Shown: positions 45,593 through 54,364, counted from the stretch's first letter. The stretch is 64,000 nt of DNA from Halovivax limisalsi (GCF_023093535.1 NZ_CP095757.1:620001-684000); one strand, 5' to 3'. Translations and numbers: made by a program. Notes: a model not told the origin generated them from the letters alone.

Positions 45593-46147
45593 TCAGCCCC
45601 GGTCGCGACCCCGGCCCTTCTGGCGCGTCGAGAGGGAGGGTCGCTCGCGCAGCCGGTCTGGCAGATGCCAGGCGACGTCGGACAGCGTGATGATCCCGAG
45701 CGGTTTCGACCCGCCCCGGATCGGGAGGCGCTTGACCTCGTGTTCCTGCATCGTCCGCAACGCCGCGGTCACGCTCGTCGTCGACGTCACCGTTACCAGG
45801 TCGGCGCTCATCACGTCCGCCACCCGCATCGATTCGAGCCGGCTGCGGCTCGCGGCTTCACCGTTCGCGTTTCCGAGGCCTCGCTGCCGCTCGGCCTCGC
45901 GGCTCGCGGCTTCACCGTTCGCGTTTTCGCGGTCCGCACTGCGTTCGAACCCCGCTTCGCTCCCGTCCTCGCCTTCCTGATACCACGCTCGCAACAGGTC
46001 AGATTCGGTGACGATTCCCGCCAGGCCGCCGTCGAGGACGACGACGCTGCCGACGCGCTCCTCGAGCATTCGCCCGACCGCCGTCCGGAGGGTGTCCTCG
46101 GGCGCGGCCGTCACCACCGGCGAGGACATGATCTCCCGGACTTCCAT
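45593..46147 (-). CDS. CBS-domain protein with inserted repeat peptides
   Basis: A 184-residue protein with a pair of CBS motifs that bind adenine nucleotides: MEVREIMSSPVVTAAPEDTL and MRVADVMSADLVTVTSTTSV. Between them lies an insert of about 40 residues (SEAGFERSADRENANGEAAS and NANGEAASR again) made by repeat DNA; the normal linker would be shorter. The final part (EHEVKRLPIRGGSKPLGIIT) completes the second CBS motif. Likely an energy-sensing regulator of an unknown partner. Confidence 0.87.
   Translation of the reverse strand: MEVREIMSSPVVTAAPEDTLRTAVGRMLEERVGSVVVLDGGLAGIVTESDLLRAWYQEGEDGSEAGFERSADRENANGEAASREAERQRGLGNANGEAASRSRLESMRVADVMSADLVTVTSTTSVTAALRTMQEHEVKRLPIRGGSKPLGIITLSDVAWHLPDRLRERPSLSTRQKGRGRDRG
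45845..45926. repeat. 28-base direct repeat inside the CBS gene
   Basis: A 28-base unit (GCGGCTCGCGGCTTCACCGT and on) occurs at 45845-45872 and again, perfectly, at 45899-45926. The period is 54 bases, or 18 codons, so the repeat keeps the frame and gives NANGEAASR twice. It overlaps the dispersed element below. Confidence 0.8.
45902..45960 (-). repeat. dispersed 59-base element, copy inside the CBS gene
   Basis: Reverse-complement match to 25432-25490 (52 of 59 bases). It encodes EAGFERSADRENANGEAAS in the same reading frame as the GNAT copy. Both hosts tolerate it as a loop insert. The first hairpin arms are less perfect here than in the GNAT copy. Confidence 0.8.
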
Positions 46148-46335
46148 GCTAGATACTCACTCACGAAGAACATAACGTTTCCTGTCGTCCGCCGCGGTGG
46201 ACCCGCGGTGAGGTCCGGGCGGCCGCGAGACCTCGCGAACCCGTCCACCTGGCCCGACAAACCCGATATCGCCCGGAAGCCGCGGTGTAATCGCTCATCC
46301 GTGGCTTTTTGCGTCGGCCGTTCGACCGGCCCCAT

Positions 46336-46605
46336 ATGGCCGTAACCAAACTGCTGGGCGGACTCTTGCAGATGGTCGTGACGATCACCGTCCTGCTGGC
46401 GGTCGGCATCGTCGCGTTCTTCGTCGCCGTCTTCGTCGTCTCGCGGGGCGCGTGGCTGGCTGGCTACGATCCGAGCGGCGACTTCGTCGTCCTCGCCGCG
46501 TCGTTGCTCGTGGTGGCGGCGCTACTCGGCGGGATCCCGCTCGGCCGATCCAGGGAGACTGCGGAGGTGCCCCAGGAGCAGTACGATACGACCGGTTTCC
46601 AGTAA
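46336..46605 (+). CDS. 89-residue membrane protein
   Basis: Two long hydrophobic helices (about 10-37 and 45-66) and an acidic tail (SRETAEVPQEQYDTTGFQ). The ATG at 46336 was chosen as the first that leaves the helices intact. It is divergent from the CBS gene. Function unknown. Confidence 0.75.
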   Translation: MAVTKLLGGLLQMVVTITVLLAVGIVAFFVAVFVVSRGAWLAGYDPSGDFVVLAASLLVVAALLGGIPLGRSRETAEVPQEQYDTTGFQ

Positions 46606-46685
46606 GCGCGCGGCGTCCCTGCCCGCGGTCGAGTGACGATCGATGTCGGTTCGGGGCCGACGGTAGCCGGCGACCGCGTTCCGAC

Positions 46686-49115
46686 TCAGGCCGACTCCAG
46701 TTTCTCGCGGAACCGATCGAGGCCGAGCTGGAGCATGTCAGGGCTGACCGGCTGGAACTCCGCCGCGTCGGGGAGGTACTTCCGGACCGAGTCCCAGCTC
46801 TCGCGCGCGTAGCGTTCGTCCAGCAGGACCCGAACCCCGACGTCCTCCGGGCTTCGAATGACCCGCCCGAGCGCCTGGCGCGCCTTGCGGACCGCGGGAA
46901 CGGTCAGGGCGTACTCGAAGCCGGCGCCGAACTCGTCGTCGTAGGCGCGTCGAACCGCCTGCGTGCGCGGGCTGGAGGTGTTGACGATCGGAACGCCGCA
47001 GACCACCGCCGCGTTCAGCCGGTCGCCGCCGTAGTCGACGCCCTCGGTGAGCGTCCCGCGGAGGCTGGTGACGAGGACCTTCCCCTCGCCCGCGAAGAAC
47101 TCGTCCTTGAGCGATTCGGTCGCCCGATCGTCGCTGGAGACGTCGAGCAGGACGGGTTTCCCGGACAGTCGTCCCTCGAGGACGCCCGCCGCCCACTCGG
47201 CCTCGGCGTAGCTCGGCATCCCGACGAGGACGTTGCCCGGGAGCGAGGCGATCCGTTCGAGGGCGTCGGCGTAGGCGCGACGGGTTTCGTTGTCTCCGGC
47301 GGACGCCGTCTCGCCGCCGCTTTCACCGGCGGACCTCGTACCATGGGGTGCGCCTCGATTCTCGTAGGTGAACTTCGGCGCGGCAACGGCGAAGCTCTCG
47401 CGGTTTGCCTCGGGGAAGTGCAGGCCGTAGCGTCGTTCGACGACCGGGCGGTCGGCCTCGCGCTCGAGGTACTGAAGGCCGGTCACCTCCGTGAAGGCGT
47501 CCATCGGCGCGAGCGTCGCGCTCATCAGGACGCCGCCGCCGAAGGCCGACAGGCGCTCGCCGATCGCCCCGCTGGGGACGCAGTTGTGCAGCGAGAGCCG
47601 GGCGGTGTAGGCGCGGCGCCACGAGTCGCCGGGCTCGGTCTCGTCCCAGGTGCGTTCGAGTTCGATCTCGCGGAAGTAATCGGTGTGGCCGCGGCGATTC
47701 CACTCGCCGAGGAGGCGCCCGACGGCGGGGGCTGCCCGGGTCCGCTCCTCGTCTTCGGCCTCGTTCAGGATCCGGGCGACGAGGGCGCCGACCGACTCCG
47801 CGCGCACCCAGTGGACGTCGGTGTACCCCGCCTGTTCGGCCCACGCGGAGATCTCGTCGACCGCCGGCTCGGCCGGATCGCGGAGCGGAATCTCGTCGTC
47901 GGGCAGGTCGTTCAGGTTCGAGCGCCAGCCGGGCTGCTCGGCGTCGAGGTGGGTCTCGACCCGCCGTTCGAGTTCCGACCGGAGCTCCTGGAGAAATTCG
48001 AGCGTCGCCTCGAGTTCCTCGAAGGAGACGTCCGAGCCCGCAAGTTCCGCGCGGACGAGTTCCGCGTCGGCCGTCTTCGAGCCGCCCTCGGTCTGGCGCC
48101 CCTCGCGCTCGTACCGAACGGGGCGGATCACGCGCGAGAGTTCCGTCACGGCGTCGCGGATCGTCGCGTCGGCCGCGCCGTCGCTGACCAGCTCGCGCAC
48201 GCGCGGTTCGAGCATGTGGGCCTCGTCGCAGACGACGAACGTCTCTTCGCCGGCGAGCGCGCCCGTAAACGCCGACAGCGTCGTCGGGTCGAACGCGTGA
48301 TAGTAGTTGCCGATCACGACCTCGACGGCGCCGAGCGCCGCCCCCATCGCAGAGTGCGGACAGGTGCCGTGGCGAACCGAGTGCGCGACGAGATCGTCGG
48401 GCGTCACCATCCCGGCGCTGGTCAGGTCGAACGGCACGGCCTCGACGGGCGATCCCTCCCCCTCGTCGGGGAGGTCGTCGAGGTACTGCGCGTAGAAGGG
48501 ACAGTACTCGACCTCGCTCCGGCCGTCGTCGTACTCGGGGAGGTCGGGCGCGAACGGGGCGGTCTCGCCGGCCGTCTCCAGCAACCGCACGCCGCGACCG
48601 CTGCGCCCGGAGTCGGCCAGCCCGACCTGCTGGCTGCGCGCTCGCGCGGTGAGGTCGCCGGTCGTGGTCGAGCCGCCCTCGCCGGTCAGGTCGCGGGTGC
48701 GATCGCGCAGCGTCTCGCAGCGGTCGTAGACGACGCTATCGTCGAAGCCGGCCGCGCGCTCGCGGTTGTACGGACAGACGTCTGCCTTCCCGACGAGGGT
48801 GAGTCCGGAGACCGGTTCGTGGTCCTCTGGCAGGTTCTCGTTGATCGTCCCTAGGTCCGTCTCGAACTGGCGAAGCTGCTGCTTGACGCTCGTCAGGACG
48901 AACACCCGCTCGTAACTCGAATCCGGATCGCGAACGAGCGAGAGGCCGGCCGAGAGCGCGAGCATGGTCTTGCCCGTCCCGCAGGCGCCCTCGATCACGG
49001 TGAAGCCGCTTTCACGAGCCGTCTCGATCGCGGTCTCGATGCCGTCGACCTGCTCGTCGTAGGGCTCGTCGTGACCGAAGAGTTCCCGCCACGTCTCCAT
49101 CTCTACAGTTCTCAT
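46686..49115 (-). CDS. XPD/Rad3-like ATP-dependent DNA helicase
   Basis: An 809-residue superfamily 2 helicase. Walker A is EGACGTGKTMLALSAG, the DEAH box is VVCDEAHMLEP, and the late motif has QALGRVIRSPEDVG. Four Cys for an iron-sulfur cluster lie between motifs (ADVCPYNRER, YDRCETLRDR, VEYCPFYAQ, HGTCPHSAM), as in XPD, FancJ and DinG. It likely unwinds DNA in repair or R-loop removal. Two Met choices, 49115 and 49100, are close together; a TATA-like TTTATATTC on the minus strand lies about 50 bases upstream. Confidence 0.92.
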   Translation of the reverse strand: MRTVEMETWRELFGHDEPYDEQVDGIETAIETARESGFTVIEGACGTGKTMLALSAGLSLVRDPDSSYERVFVLTSVKQQLRQFETDLGTINENLPEDHEPVSGLTLVGKADVCPYNRERAAGFDDSVVYDRCETLRDRTRDLTGEGGSTTTGDLTARARSQQVGLADSGRSGRGVRLLETAGETAPFAPDLPEYDDGRSEVEYCPFYAQYLDDLPDEGEGSPVEAVPFDLTSAGMVTPDDLVAHSVRHGTCPHSAMGAALGAVEVVIGNYYHAFDPTTLSAFTGALAGEETFVVCDEAHMLEPRVRELVSDGAADATIRDAVTELSRVIRPVRYEREGRQTEGGSKTADAELVRAELAGSDVSFEELEATLEFLQELRSELERRVETHLDAEQPGWRSNLNDLPDDEIPLRDPAEPAVDEISAWAEQAGYTDVHWVRAESVGALVARILNEAEDEERTRAAPAVGRLLGEWNRRGHTDYFREIELERTWDETEPGDSWRRAYTARLSLHNCVPSGAIGERLSAFGGGVLMSATLAPMDAFTEVTGLQYLEREADRPVVERRYGLHFPEANRESFAVAAPKFTYENRGAPHGTRSAGESGGETASAGDNETRRAYADALERIASLPGNVLVGMPSYAEAEWAAGVLEGRLSGKPVLLDVSSDDRATESLKDEFFAGEGKVLVTSLRGTLTEGVDYGGDRLNAAVVCGVPIVNTSSPRTQAVRRAYDDEFGAGFEYALTVPAVRKARQALGRVIRSPEDVGVRVLLDERYARESWDSVRKYLPDAAEFQPVSPDMLQLGLDRFREKLESA

Positions 49116-49296
49116 CGATGGGCAGCCATAGGGTTGACGGAGTGAGATTGCCCCGTCATCGAATATAAATGGACGGCCGGGCGAAGCGTCGGCTGTTCGA
49201 TTCACCAATCCCCGGCAGTTACATAATACATCCTGACGATCGGTTGAACGGAAGCCGCGCTCCACGCTGTGGTGTCAGTGGCATCGTCGTCGGCCA

Positions 49297-49534
49297 TCAG
49301 ACCATCTCGTCGAGAAACGCCTGAAAGCAGTGAGCGCCCGCCTGGTCCGCGATGCTTCGAAGCGTCTTCGTTGCAAGTTCGTCGTGCAGCGGAACGGTCA
49401 CGTACCGCTTCTTCCCCGTATCGGGGTTGACGTACTCCAGCTTCACATGGCTCCCCGTCTGATCGACTCGTCGGAATCCCCAGTTCCCGAGCGCTTTGAT
49501 TATATCCTCACCGGAGTACGTTCCGCCGACTCAC
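49297..49534 (-). pseudogene. hicA: HicA-type toxin broken near its start
   Basis: The frame carries the HicA body: SGEDIIKALGNWGFRRVDQ, then TGSHVKLEYVNPD with the catalytic His, then YVTVPLHDELATKTLRSIAD and a stop at 49297. It has no usable start: an in-frame TGA (49531-49533) precedes it, and the likely GTG start (GTG AGT CGG CGG) is out of frame by one base, with an extra T (minus-strand A) at 49521-49522. The body is otherwise intact. The result is probably a silent toxin. Confidence 0.75.
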
Positions 49535-49596
49535 TGTTGAACTGTGGTTCTCGCGCGTCCCGTATAAACCATGTAGAAGCCGGGGTGAAAGTGGTC

Positions 49597-49815
49597 CTAT
49601 AACCAGGGAGCTGAAGACGGATCGGGTTCGCCCTCGACCTCGTCGGGGACGGGGCGGGTATGGAGTTGGAGCGCATCGGCCAGGTTCTCTAGCGCCTCGG
49701 CCTTCGTCTTTCCTTGACTGGCAACCCCGGTAGACTCGTCTTTAGCGACGAACCAGTCGTCGCTGTGGGTGACGGTGATCGTCTCATCGCCGTTGGGCCG
49801 GGACTGCACACCCAT
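49597..49815 (-). CDS. hicB: HicB-type antitoxin
   Basis: A 72-residue protein of the HicB fold: TITVTHSDDWFVAKDESTGVASQGKTKAEALENLADALQ spans the RNase H-like core. The gene precedes hicA on the same strand by about 60 bases, the antitoxin-first order. The C-terminus ends at PDPSSAPWL and is shorter than some relatives, so a DNA-binding tail may be missing. Frame intact. Confidence 0.85.
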   Translation of the reverse strand: MGVQSRPNGDETITVTHSDDWFVAKDESTGVASQGKTKAEALENLADALQLHTRPVPDEVEGEPDPSSAPWL

Positions 49816-50133
49816 GATAAACTCCTATACTAGCAGGTGGCAAAAGCCTTTGTGATTTTGTAGATCAACAGTGACAGTCCCCGAATCTGCTAGAATCTCC
49901 GGTTACGGTTCTTCCAGAAGTTACTCCCCCGGGGCGGTTTACGTGCCAATCGCGAGCTCGTAGAAGTCGAGCGCAGGGGCTGTGGCGACTGCGTCGGCGC
50001 GCTCGGGATGCTGGAGTTCGAGAGGGCCCGACGGTCCGGGGACCCGGTCGACGATCGATCAGTGCGCTCGACCGGCGGGTGAGTCGAGGTCCCGATTCCG
50101 GCGTTCGGCTCGGGTCACGCTCCAACGCCGGCC
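49816..50133. other. intergenic region, hicBA promoter only
   Basis: About 318 bases. The part next to hicB is AT-richer (GATAAACTCCTATACTAGC) and should hold its promoter. The rest, to the end of the GNAT gene, shows no convincing gene, RNA or repeat. Confidence 0.5.
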
Positions 50134-50577
50134 CTACCGCTGATCGTTCCGCATGCGGACGAGTTCTTCTTCGCCATCGTCGACCGGGACGGTCATCTCG
50201 TGGCGTTCGAAGCCGCAATCCTCGTAGAACGGGACCAGGCCCTCCCGACAGTGGAGGGTGAGCACCTCGACGCGCCGGAGCGACTCGTGCTCGAGGATCG
50301 CGTCCATCACCCGCCGTCCGAGCCCGTCTCGCCGGCGCGCCTCGTCGACGATCACGTCGAAGATTTTGCCGTAGTACGTAAAGTCGGTCAGCACGCGCGC
50401 CGCGGCGACCAGTTCGCCCGTCTCGGGATCGGCGAGTCCCACGAACAGGTCGGTCGCCTCGACGGCTCGCCGGACGTCGTCCCGGTCCCGCTCCTCCCAC
50501 CACGGGTAAGATCGGTAGAGATCGACCAGGTCGTCGAGCTGGGCCGGCGATGGCGTTTCGACCGTCTCGTAGGTCAT
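50134..50577 (-). CDS. GNAT N-acetyltransferase
   Basis: A 147-residue GNAT protein. The N-terminus (SPAQLDDLVDLYRSYPWW) resembles GNATs of the yeast Spt10-like or YitI-like kind; the acetyl-CoA loop is EARRRDGLGRRVMDAILE, and the C-terminal motif LVPFYEDCGFERHEMTV. Target unknown. Start ATG is the only good choice. Confidence 0.9.
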   Translation of the reverse strand: MTYETVETPSPAQLDDLVDLYRSYPWWEERDRDDVRRAVEATDLFVGLADPETGELVAAARVLTDFTYYGKIFDVIVDEARRRDGLGRRVMDAILEHESLRRVEVLTLHCREGLVPFYEDCGFERHEMTVPVDDGEEELVRMRNDQR

Positions 50578-50809
50578 ACGATGCCCTTCGTCCGGTCGAT
50601 TCCAATACGGTTACGGATCGCGCGGACGGGCTGTTATCCGTGACGCCCCGCGGTCGACGATCAGGGGCGGTCCGGATCGCGCGGGAAGCGGATCGCATCT
50701 GAACGTGGCCGCGGTCGGCGACCCGCGGGACGGTCGATGCCGAGTCCGGACGACCGCTCGCCGGCGCGTCGATCGCAAGGCACACCCGACGCGACGCCCA
50801 CCCGTCGGT

Positions 50810-51379
50810 ATGGACTTCGACGTCGACGCCTGGCGGGCCGAACTCGAGGCCAAACGCGAGGAGAAGGACGACTTCTTCGCCGAGCACCCGCAGTCGCCGA
50901 TCCCGCCGGACGAGCGCGATTCGTTCGACGGACTCTCCTACTTCGACCCCGACCCCGCCTATCGCGTGACGGCAGACGTGACCGTCCACGACGATCCCGA
51001 GGTCGTTTACGTGGACACCTCGACGGGCGGCGAGATGCGCTACCTCGCCGTGGCGACGCTGTCGATGACGCTCCCATCGGCCGATCCGGACGCCGCGGAC
51101 GCCGACGTCGACCTCGACGGCTATCGCCAGGAGAGCGCCGAGGACGAGACGCTGTTCGTCCCGATCCGCGACAAGACGACGGGCCAGCAGACCTACGAGG
51201 GCGGGCGCTACCTCGAACTGGCGGCGGATCGATCGCTGTCGACCGGCGACGAGATCGTCGTCGACTTCAACCTGGCGTACGCGCCGTTCTGCGCGTACTC
51301 GGAGGCGTTCGAGTGCCCGCTCCCGCCCGAATCCAACTGGATCGAGGTCGCGATCCCGGCCGGCGAACGGGGGCCGTAG
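50810..51379 (+). CDS. DUF1684 family protein
   Basis: A 189-residue soluble protein. The N-terminal DVDAWRAELEAKREEKDDFF, the middle LFVPIRDKTTGQQTYEGGRY and the C-terminal DFNLAYAPFCAYSEAFECPLPP are typical of DUF1684 proteins, whose C-terminal Cys may bind an iron or another metal. Function unknown, often near lipid or antioxidant genes. Start chosen at the Met at the domain edge. Confidence 0.9.
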   Translation: MDFDVDAWRAELEAKREEKDDFFAEHPQSPIPPDERDSFDGLSYFDPDPAYRVTADVTVHDDPEVVYVDTSTGGEMRYLAVATLSMTLPSADPDAADADVDLDGYRQESAEDETLFVPIRDKTTGQQTYEGGRYLELAADRSLSTGDEIVVDFNLAYAPFCAYSEAFECPLPPESNWIEVAIPAGERGP

Positions 51380-52098
51380 TTCCCGGCGACGGCGACGGAC
51401 GATTGCCACTTGCGATACCTCCGTTTCAACTGGACGTCAGCCGTGCGTCAGACGCCGTCAGGAACCGGCTGTCGGCGGTTCGCGGGGCGGCTGCGGACGA
51501 GGGGTTCGATTCCACGGGAAATCGTGGGGTTCGATACCGCGCCGTGCGATTGCGGCCCGTCGCCCTCATGCGATTTCGAAACGACCGGTTCGAGTGGAGC
51601 GTCAGACGTTCGGCTGACGGACGCACTCCCCCTCATCGTCGGGAATCTGGTCGCGTTGGGGAATGTGACGAAATATTCGAGGTGAAATAAGGGGGTTCGA
51701 TCGACGGAACGAGACGGCGACGCGGTGGCGGCGGTCTGTCGGTCGGTGTCGCCGCCCGTGTCACGGCGACCGGCAGCGGGGAGCGGCCGACGGAACCCCG
51801 GGACGGCACCGAAACGCATTTTAGGCCAGCCTAAAAACAATGCACTGCGGGAGTGTCACACCGTGGGCATCGGTCCGGGCACTCCAGCAACCCCAGATCC
51901 CTGTCCTTCCGCCAGTCAGCACCCCGTGGAACGTACTCTTACGTCCCGCCGACGGTTCGTCCCGTTCGGCCGGCCGGTGCGTTCTCGTTCCGACTGTCGA
52001 TCCCGTCACTGGCCGTCAGGTCCCGTCATTCCACCCCGGTCACCGGTGCTGATCCTGATTCTCCCGGCGCAGGGCGGCGAGACGCGGAATCAGCACAC
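51380..52098. other. long gene-poor stretch with scattered small repeats
   Basis: No convincing gene in about 720 bases; several Arg/Pro/Ser-rich frames cross it but none has a start, composition or motif I trust. It holds a hairpin CCACG...CGTGG (51512-51527), three copies of GGGGTTCGAT (51501, 51526 and 51692), a TATTC-GAGGT-GAAATA sequence (51674-51689), and the palindrome at 51819-51836. It may be a decayed gene region. Confidence 0.5.
51819..51836. promoter_or_regulatory. DtxR/Idr-type metal-box palindrome
   Basis: TTTTAGGCCAGCCTAAAA is a perfect inverted repeat with a two-base centre. It fits the TTAGG...CCTAA core of sites for DtxR-family regulators, such as Idr/SirR in haloarchaea, which respond to iron or manganese. 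No gene is clearly its target: the nearest annotated start is 291 bases downstream, though an ATG follows four bases after the palindrome. Confidence 0.55.
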
Positions 52099-52108
52099 GT
52101 ATAAGAGG
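52099..52108 (+). promoter_or_regulatory. TATA box for the GGGP synthase gene
   Basis: CGTATAAGAG ends 19 bases before ATG 52128, and its TATA core is about 27 bases from the start codon. It supports the ATG at 52128 over GTG 52116. Confidence 0.65.
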
Positions 52109-52127
52109 CGATTCCGTGCACTCGCCC

Positions 52128-52895
52128 ATGCATCTCGACTGGAGCGGGATCGACCACGTCACGAAGGTCGATCCGGAAAAGCCCATGCCGGCGGATCCGG
52201 CGTCGCTACTCGCCGCGACGGATCTGGTGATGGTCGGCGGCTCGGACGGCGTCACCGAGTCGAACACGCTCGAGACGATCGAGGCGGTTCGCGACGCGGC
52301 CCCCGACGTCCCGATCTTCCAGGAACCGTACGACGCCGCCCAGGTGACGAAGGCGACGGTCGACGCGGTCGACGTCCTCTCCGTGCCGGCGGTCTACAAC
52401 GGCGACCTGGATCACTTCGTCGGCAAGCACCTCTCGATGTTCGGCGAACTCGCGAACAAACCGTCCTCGCTCCTGGGGACGAGCCTGCCGGTCGTCGGCA
52501 ACGTGATCGAGTCCAAGGGCGAGGCCGTCGTCGCCGAACTCGCGGAGAAGATCGTCGGCGAGGGCTACGTCATCCAGCACGTCGACTCCGAGGCCGCTCG
52601 CACCGCCGGCGTCTCCACCCCCTTCTCGACCGCTGACGTCGCCGGCGCCGCGCTCGCGACCGAAGCCTTCTACGACTTTCCGATCTTCTACGTCGAGTAC
52701 TCCGGCACCTACGGCGGCCCCGAGGACGTCGCGGCCGCGGCGAACCAGCTCGAAGAGACCGTGCTCCTCTACGGCGGCGGCATCGACTCGCGGGAGAAGG
52801 CCGACGAGATCCTCGAGGCGGGCGCGGACGCCATCGTCGTCGGCGACTGCTTCCACGACGACCGCGAGAAGTTCCGCGAGACGATTCCGGGGTAG
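52128..52895 (+). CDS. geranylgeranylglyceryl phosphate synthase
   Basis: A 255-residue TIM-barrel prenyltransferase of the PcrB/GGGPS family that joins geranylgeranyl diphosphate to glycerol 1-phosphate, the first step of archaeal ether-lipid making. It has HLDWSGIDHVTKVDPEKP at the start, VMVGGSDGVTESN, FYVEYSGTYGG and LLYGGGIDSREKADEILEAG, the phosphate-binding end of the barrel. The spacing to the TATA box at 52099 fits a leaderless transcript. Confidence 0.94.
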   Translation: MHLDWSGIDHVTKVDPEKPMPADPASLLAATDLVMVGGSDGVTESNTLETIEAVRDAAPDVPIFQEPYDAAQVTKATVDAVDVLSVPAVYNGDLDHFVGKHLSMFGELANKPSSLLGTSLPVVGNVIESKGEAVVAELAEKIVGEGYVIQHVDSEAARTAGVSTPFSTADVAGAALATEAFYDFPIFYVEYSGTYGGPEDVAAAANQLEETVLLYGGGIDSREKADEILEAGADAIVVGDCFHDDREKFRETIPG

Positions 52896-52978
52896 CCGGC
52901 CCGGACGGTCCGTCGCGATCCCGGCTGCGCGCCGGACCGGTCCCAACAGTATTTCTCTCCCACGTGCGTCGGTCGCAT

Positions 52979-53623
52979 ATGAGCGAATACGCCGCGTCGA
53001 TCGTGCTCTTCGACGGCTTCGACGAACTGGACGCGATCGGCCCCTACGAGGTGTTCGAGACGGCCGCCGAGTTCGGTGCCGATATCGATACCGCGCTCGT
53101 CACGACGGCTGCGCGCGATCGCGTGACCGCCGGCCACGGCCTCCGCGTCGAGGCGGACGGCGTCCTCGCCACCCCCGGAGCGTCGGCCGAACTGCCCGAC
53201 CTGCTCGTCGTCCCCGGGGGCGGGTGGACGAGCGATGACGGCGCCGTTCGCCGCGTCGTCGATGCGGGGGACCTGCCGAGACGCGCGGCCGAACTCCACG
53301 CCGCAGGGGTGACCGTCGCCTCGATCTGTACGGGGGCGATGATCCTCGCCGCGGCGGGGCTCCTCGACGCCCGCCCGGCAGTCACCCACCGCGACGCGCT
53401 GGCGGACCTGGCGAATGCGGGCGCCGAGATCCCCGCCGCGGCCGAACCGCGCGACGCCTCCCCCGTCATCGGGGTCGACGACGGCGACGTCCTGACCGCC
53501 GGGGGCGTGACGACGGGCATCGACCTCGCGTGCTGGCTCGTCGAGCGCGAGTTCGGCGCCGACCTCGCCGAATCGGTCGCGACGGAACTCGAACACGAGC
53601 GCCGGGGCGAGATCGTCCGGTGA
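52979..53623 (+). CDS. DJ-1/PfpI family protein
   Basis: A 214-residue protein with the flavodoxin-like fold of DJ-1/PfpI. The nucleophilic Cys117 sits in VASICTGAMILAAAG, and VVPGGGWTSDD supplies the acidic partner. Relatives are amidases, glyoxalase-like deglycases or transcription-factor domains without DNA-binding heads. It starts about 80 bases after the GGGP synthase gene. Substrate unknown. Confidence 0.9.
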   Translation: MSEYAASIVLFDGFDELDAIGPYEVFETAAEFGADIDTALVTTAARDRVTAGHGLRVEADGVLATPGASAELPDLLVVPGGGWTSDDGAVRRVVDAGDLPRRAAELHAAGVTVASICTGAMILAAAGLLDARPAVTHRDALADLANAGAEIPAAAEPRDASPVIGVDDGDVLTAGGVTTGIDLACWLVEREFGADLAESVATELEHERRGEIVR

Positions 53624-53710
53624 CCGGTCTCGTCGCCGGTCGCATCCGCCCACCTCGTGCTCGGTCGGCTGTCCAAACCGATTTCCGCCCCGGTGTCCAA
53701 CCGGGCGCCA

Positions 53711-54364
53711 ATGACAGCCGTGTTGTTCGACATGGACGGCGTGCTGGTCGACAGCGAGGACTACTGGGTGACGTTCGAATCCGAGACCCTGTTCCCCGAC
53801 GCCGTGCCCGACGGCGACGTGGACCTCAACGAGACGTCGGGGATGAACTTCCGGGAAATCTACGACTACCTCGACGCGGAGTACGGCACCGCCATCACGC
53901 GCGCCGAGTGGGTCGAGCGCTTCGACGAGATGGCCCGCGAGGTCTACACCGACCGCGTCTCCCTGCTCCCCGGGTTCGACGCGTTACTCGCCGAGTTGCG
54001 CGAGCGCGGGACCACGGTGGCCGTCGTCTCCTCCTCGCCGCGGGCGTGGATCGACCTCGTCCTCGAGCGCTTCGACCTGGTCGAGGCCTTCGACGCGGTG
54101 GTCAGCGCCGAGGAGATCCGGGGCGAGAGCAAACCCGCGCCCGACGTCTACGAGTACGCCGCACAGACGGTCGGCGAGGCGCCCGCGGCCTGCGTCGCCG
54201 TCGAGGACTCCGAAAACGGCGTCACGGCGGCCGACCGGGCGGGGATGACCGTGGTCGCCTACCGCATCGCCGCCCACGGCGACGCCGACTACTCGCGCGC
54301 GGATGTAGTTGCCGACGACCCGACGGCACTTCGGGAGACGGTCCTCGACCTGGCCGGCACCTGA
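53711..54364 (+). CDS. HAD-superfamily phosphatase (beta-PGM-like)
   Basis: A 217-residue HAD protein. Motif I is LFDMDGVLVDSE, motif II VVSSSPRAWID, the motif III Lys in GESKPAPDVY, and motif IV VAVEDSENGVTAADRAGM, the mark of beta-phosphoglucomutase-like phosphatases. The cap domain lies between residues 15 and 85. Likely a sugar-phosphate phosphatase; substrate unknown. ATG 53711 chosen because the upstream GTG adds 18 residues with no fold role. Confidence 0.92.
   Translation: MTAVLFDMDGVLVDSEDYWVTFESETLFPDAVPDGDVDLNETSGMNFREIYDYLDAEYGTAITRAEWVERFDEMAREVYTDRVSLLPGFDALLAELRERGTTVAVVSSSPRAWIDLVLERFDLVEAFDAVVSAEEIRGESKPAPDVYEYAAQTVGEAPAACVAVEDSENGVTAADRAGMTVVAYRIAAHGDADYSRADVVADDPTALRETVLDLAGT

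Noticed and set aside
51501-51535. tRNA-like T-loop sequences (GGGGTTCGAT)
   Set aside because: The flanking bases do not pair as a T-stem and no acceptor, D or anticodon arms were found near them.
51410-51685. 91-residue plus-strand frame in the gene-poor region
   Set aside because: Low acidity and no start signal or motif; not convincing next to typical haloarchaeal proteins.
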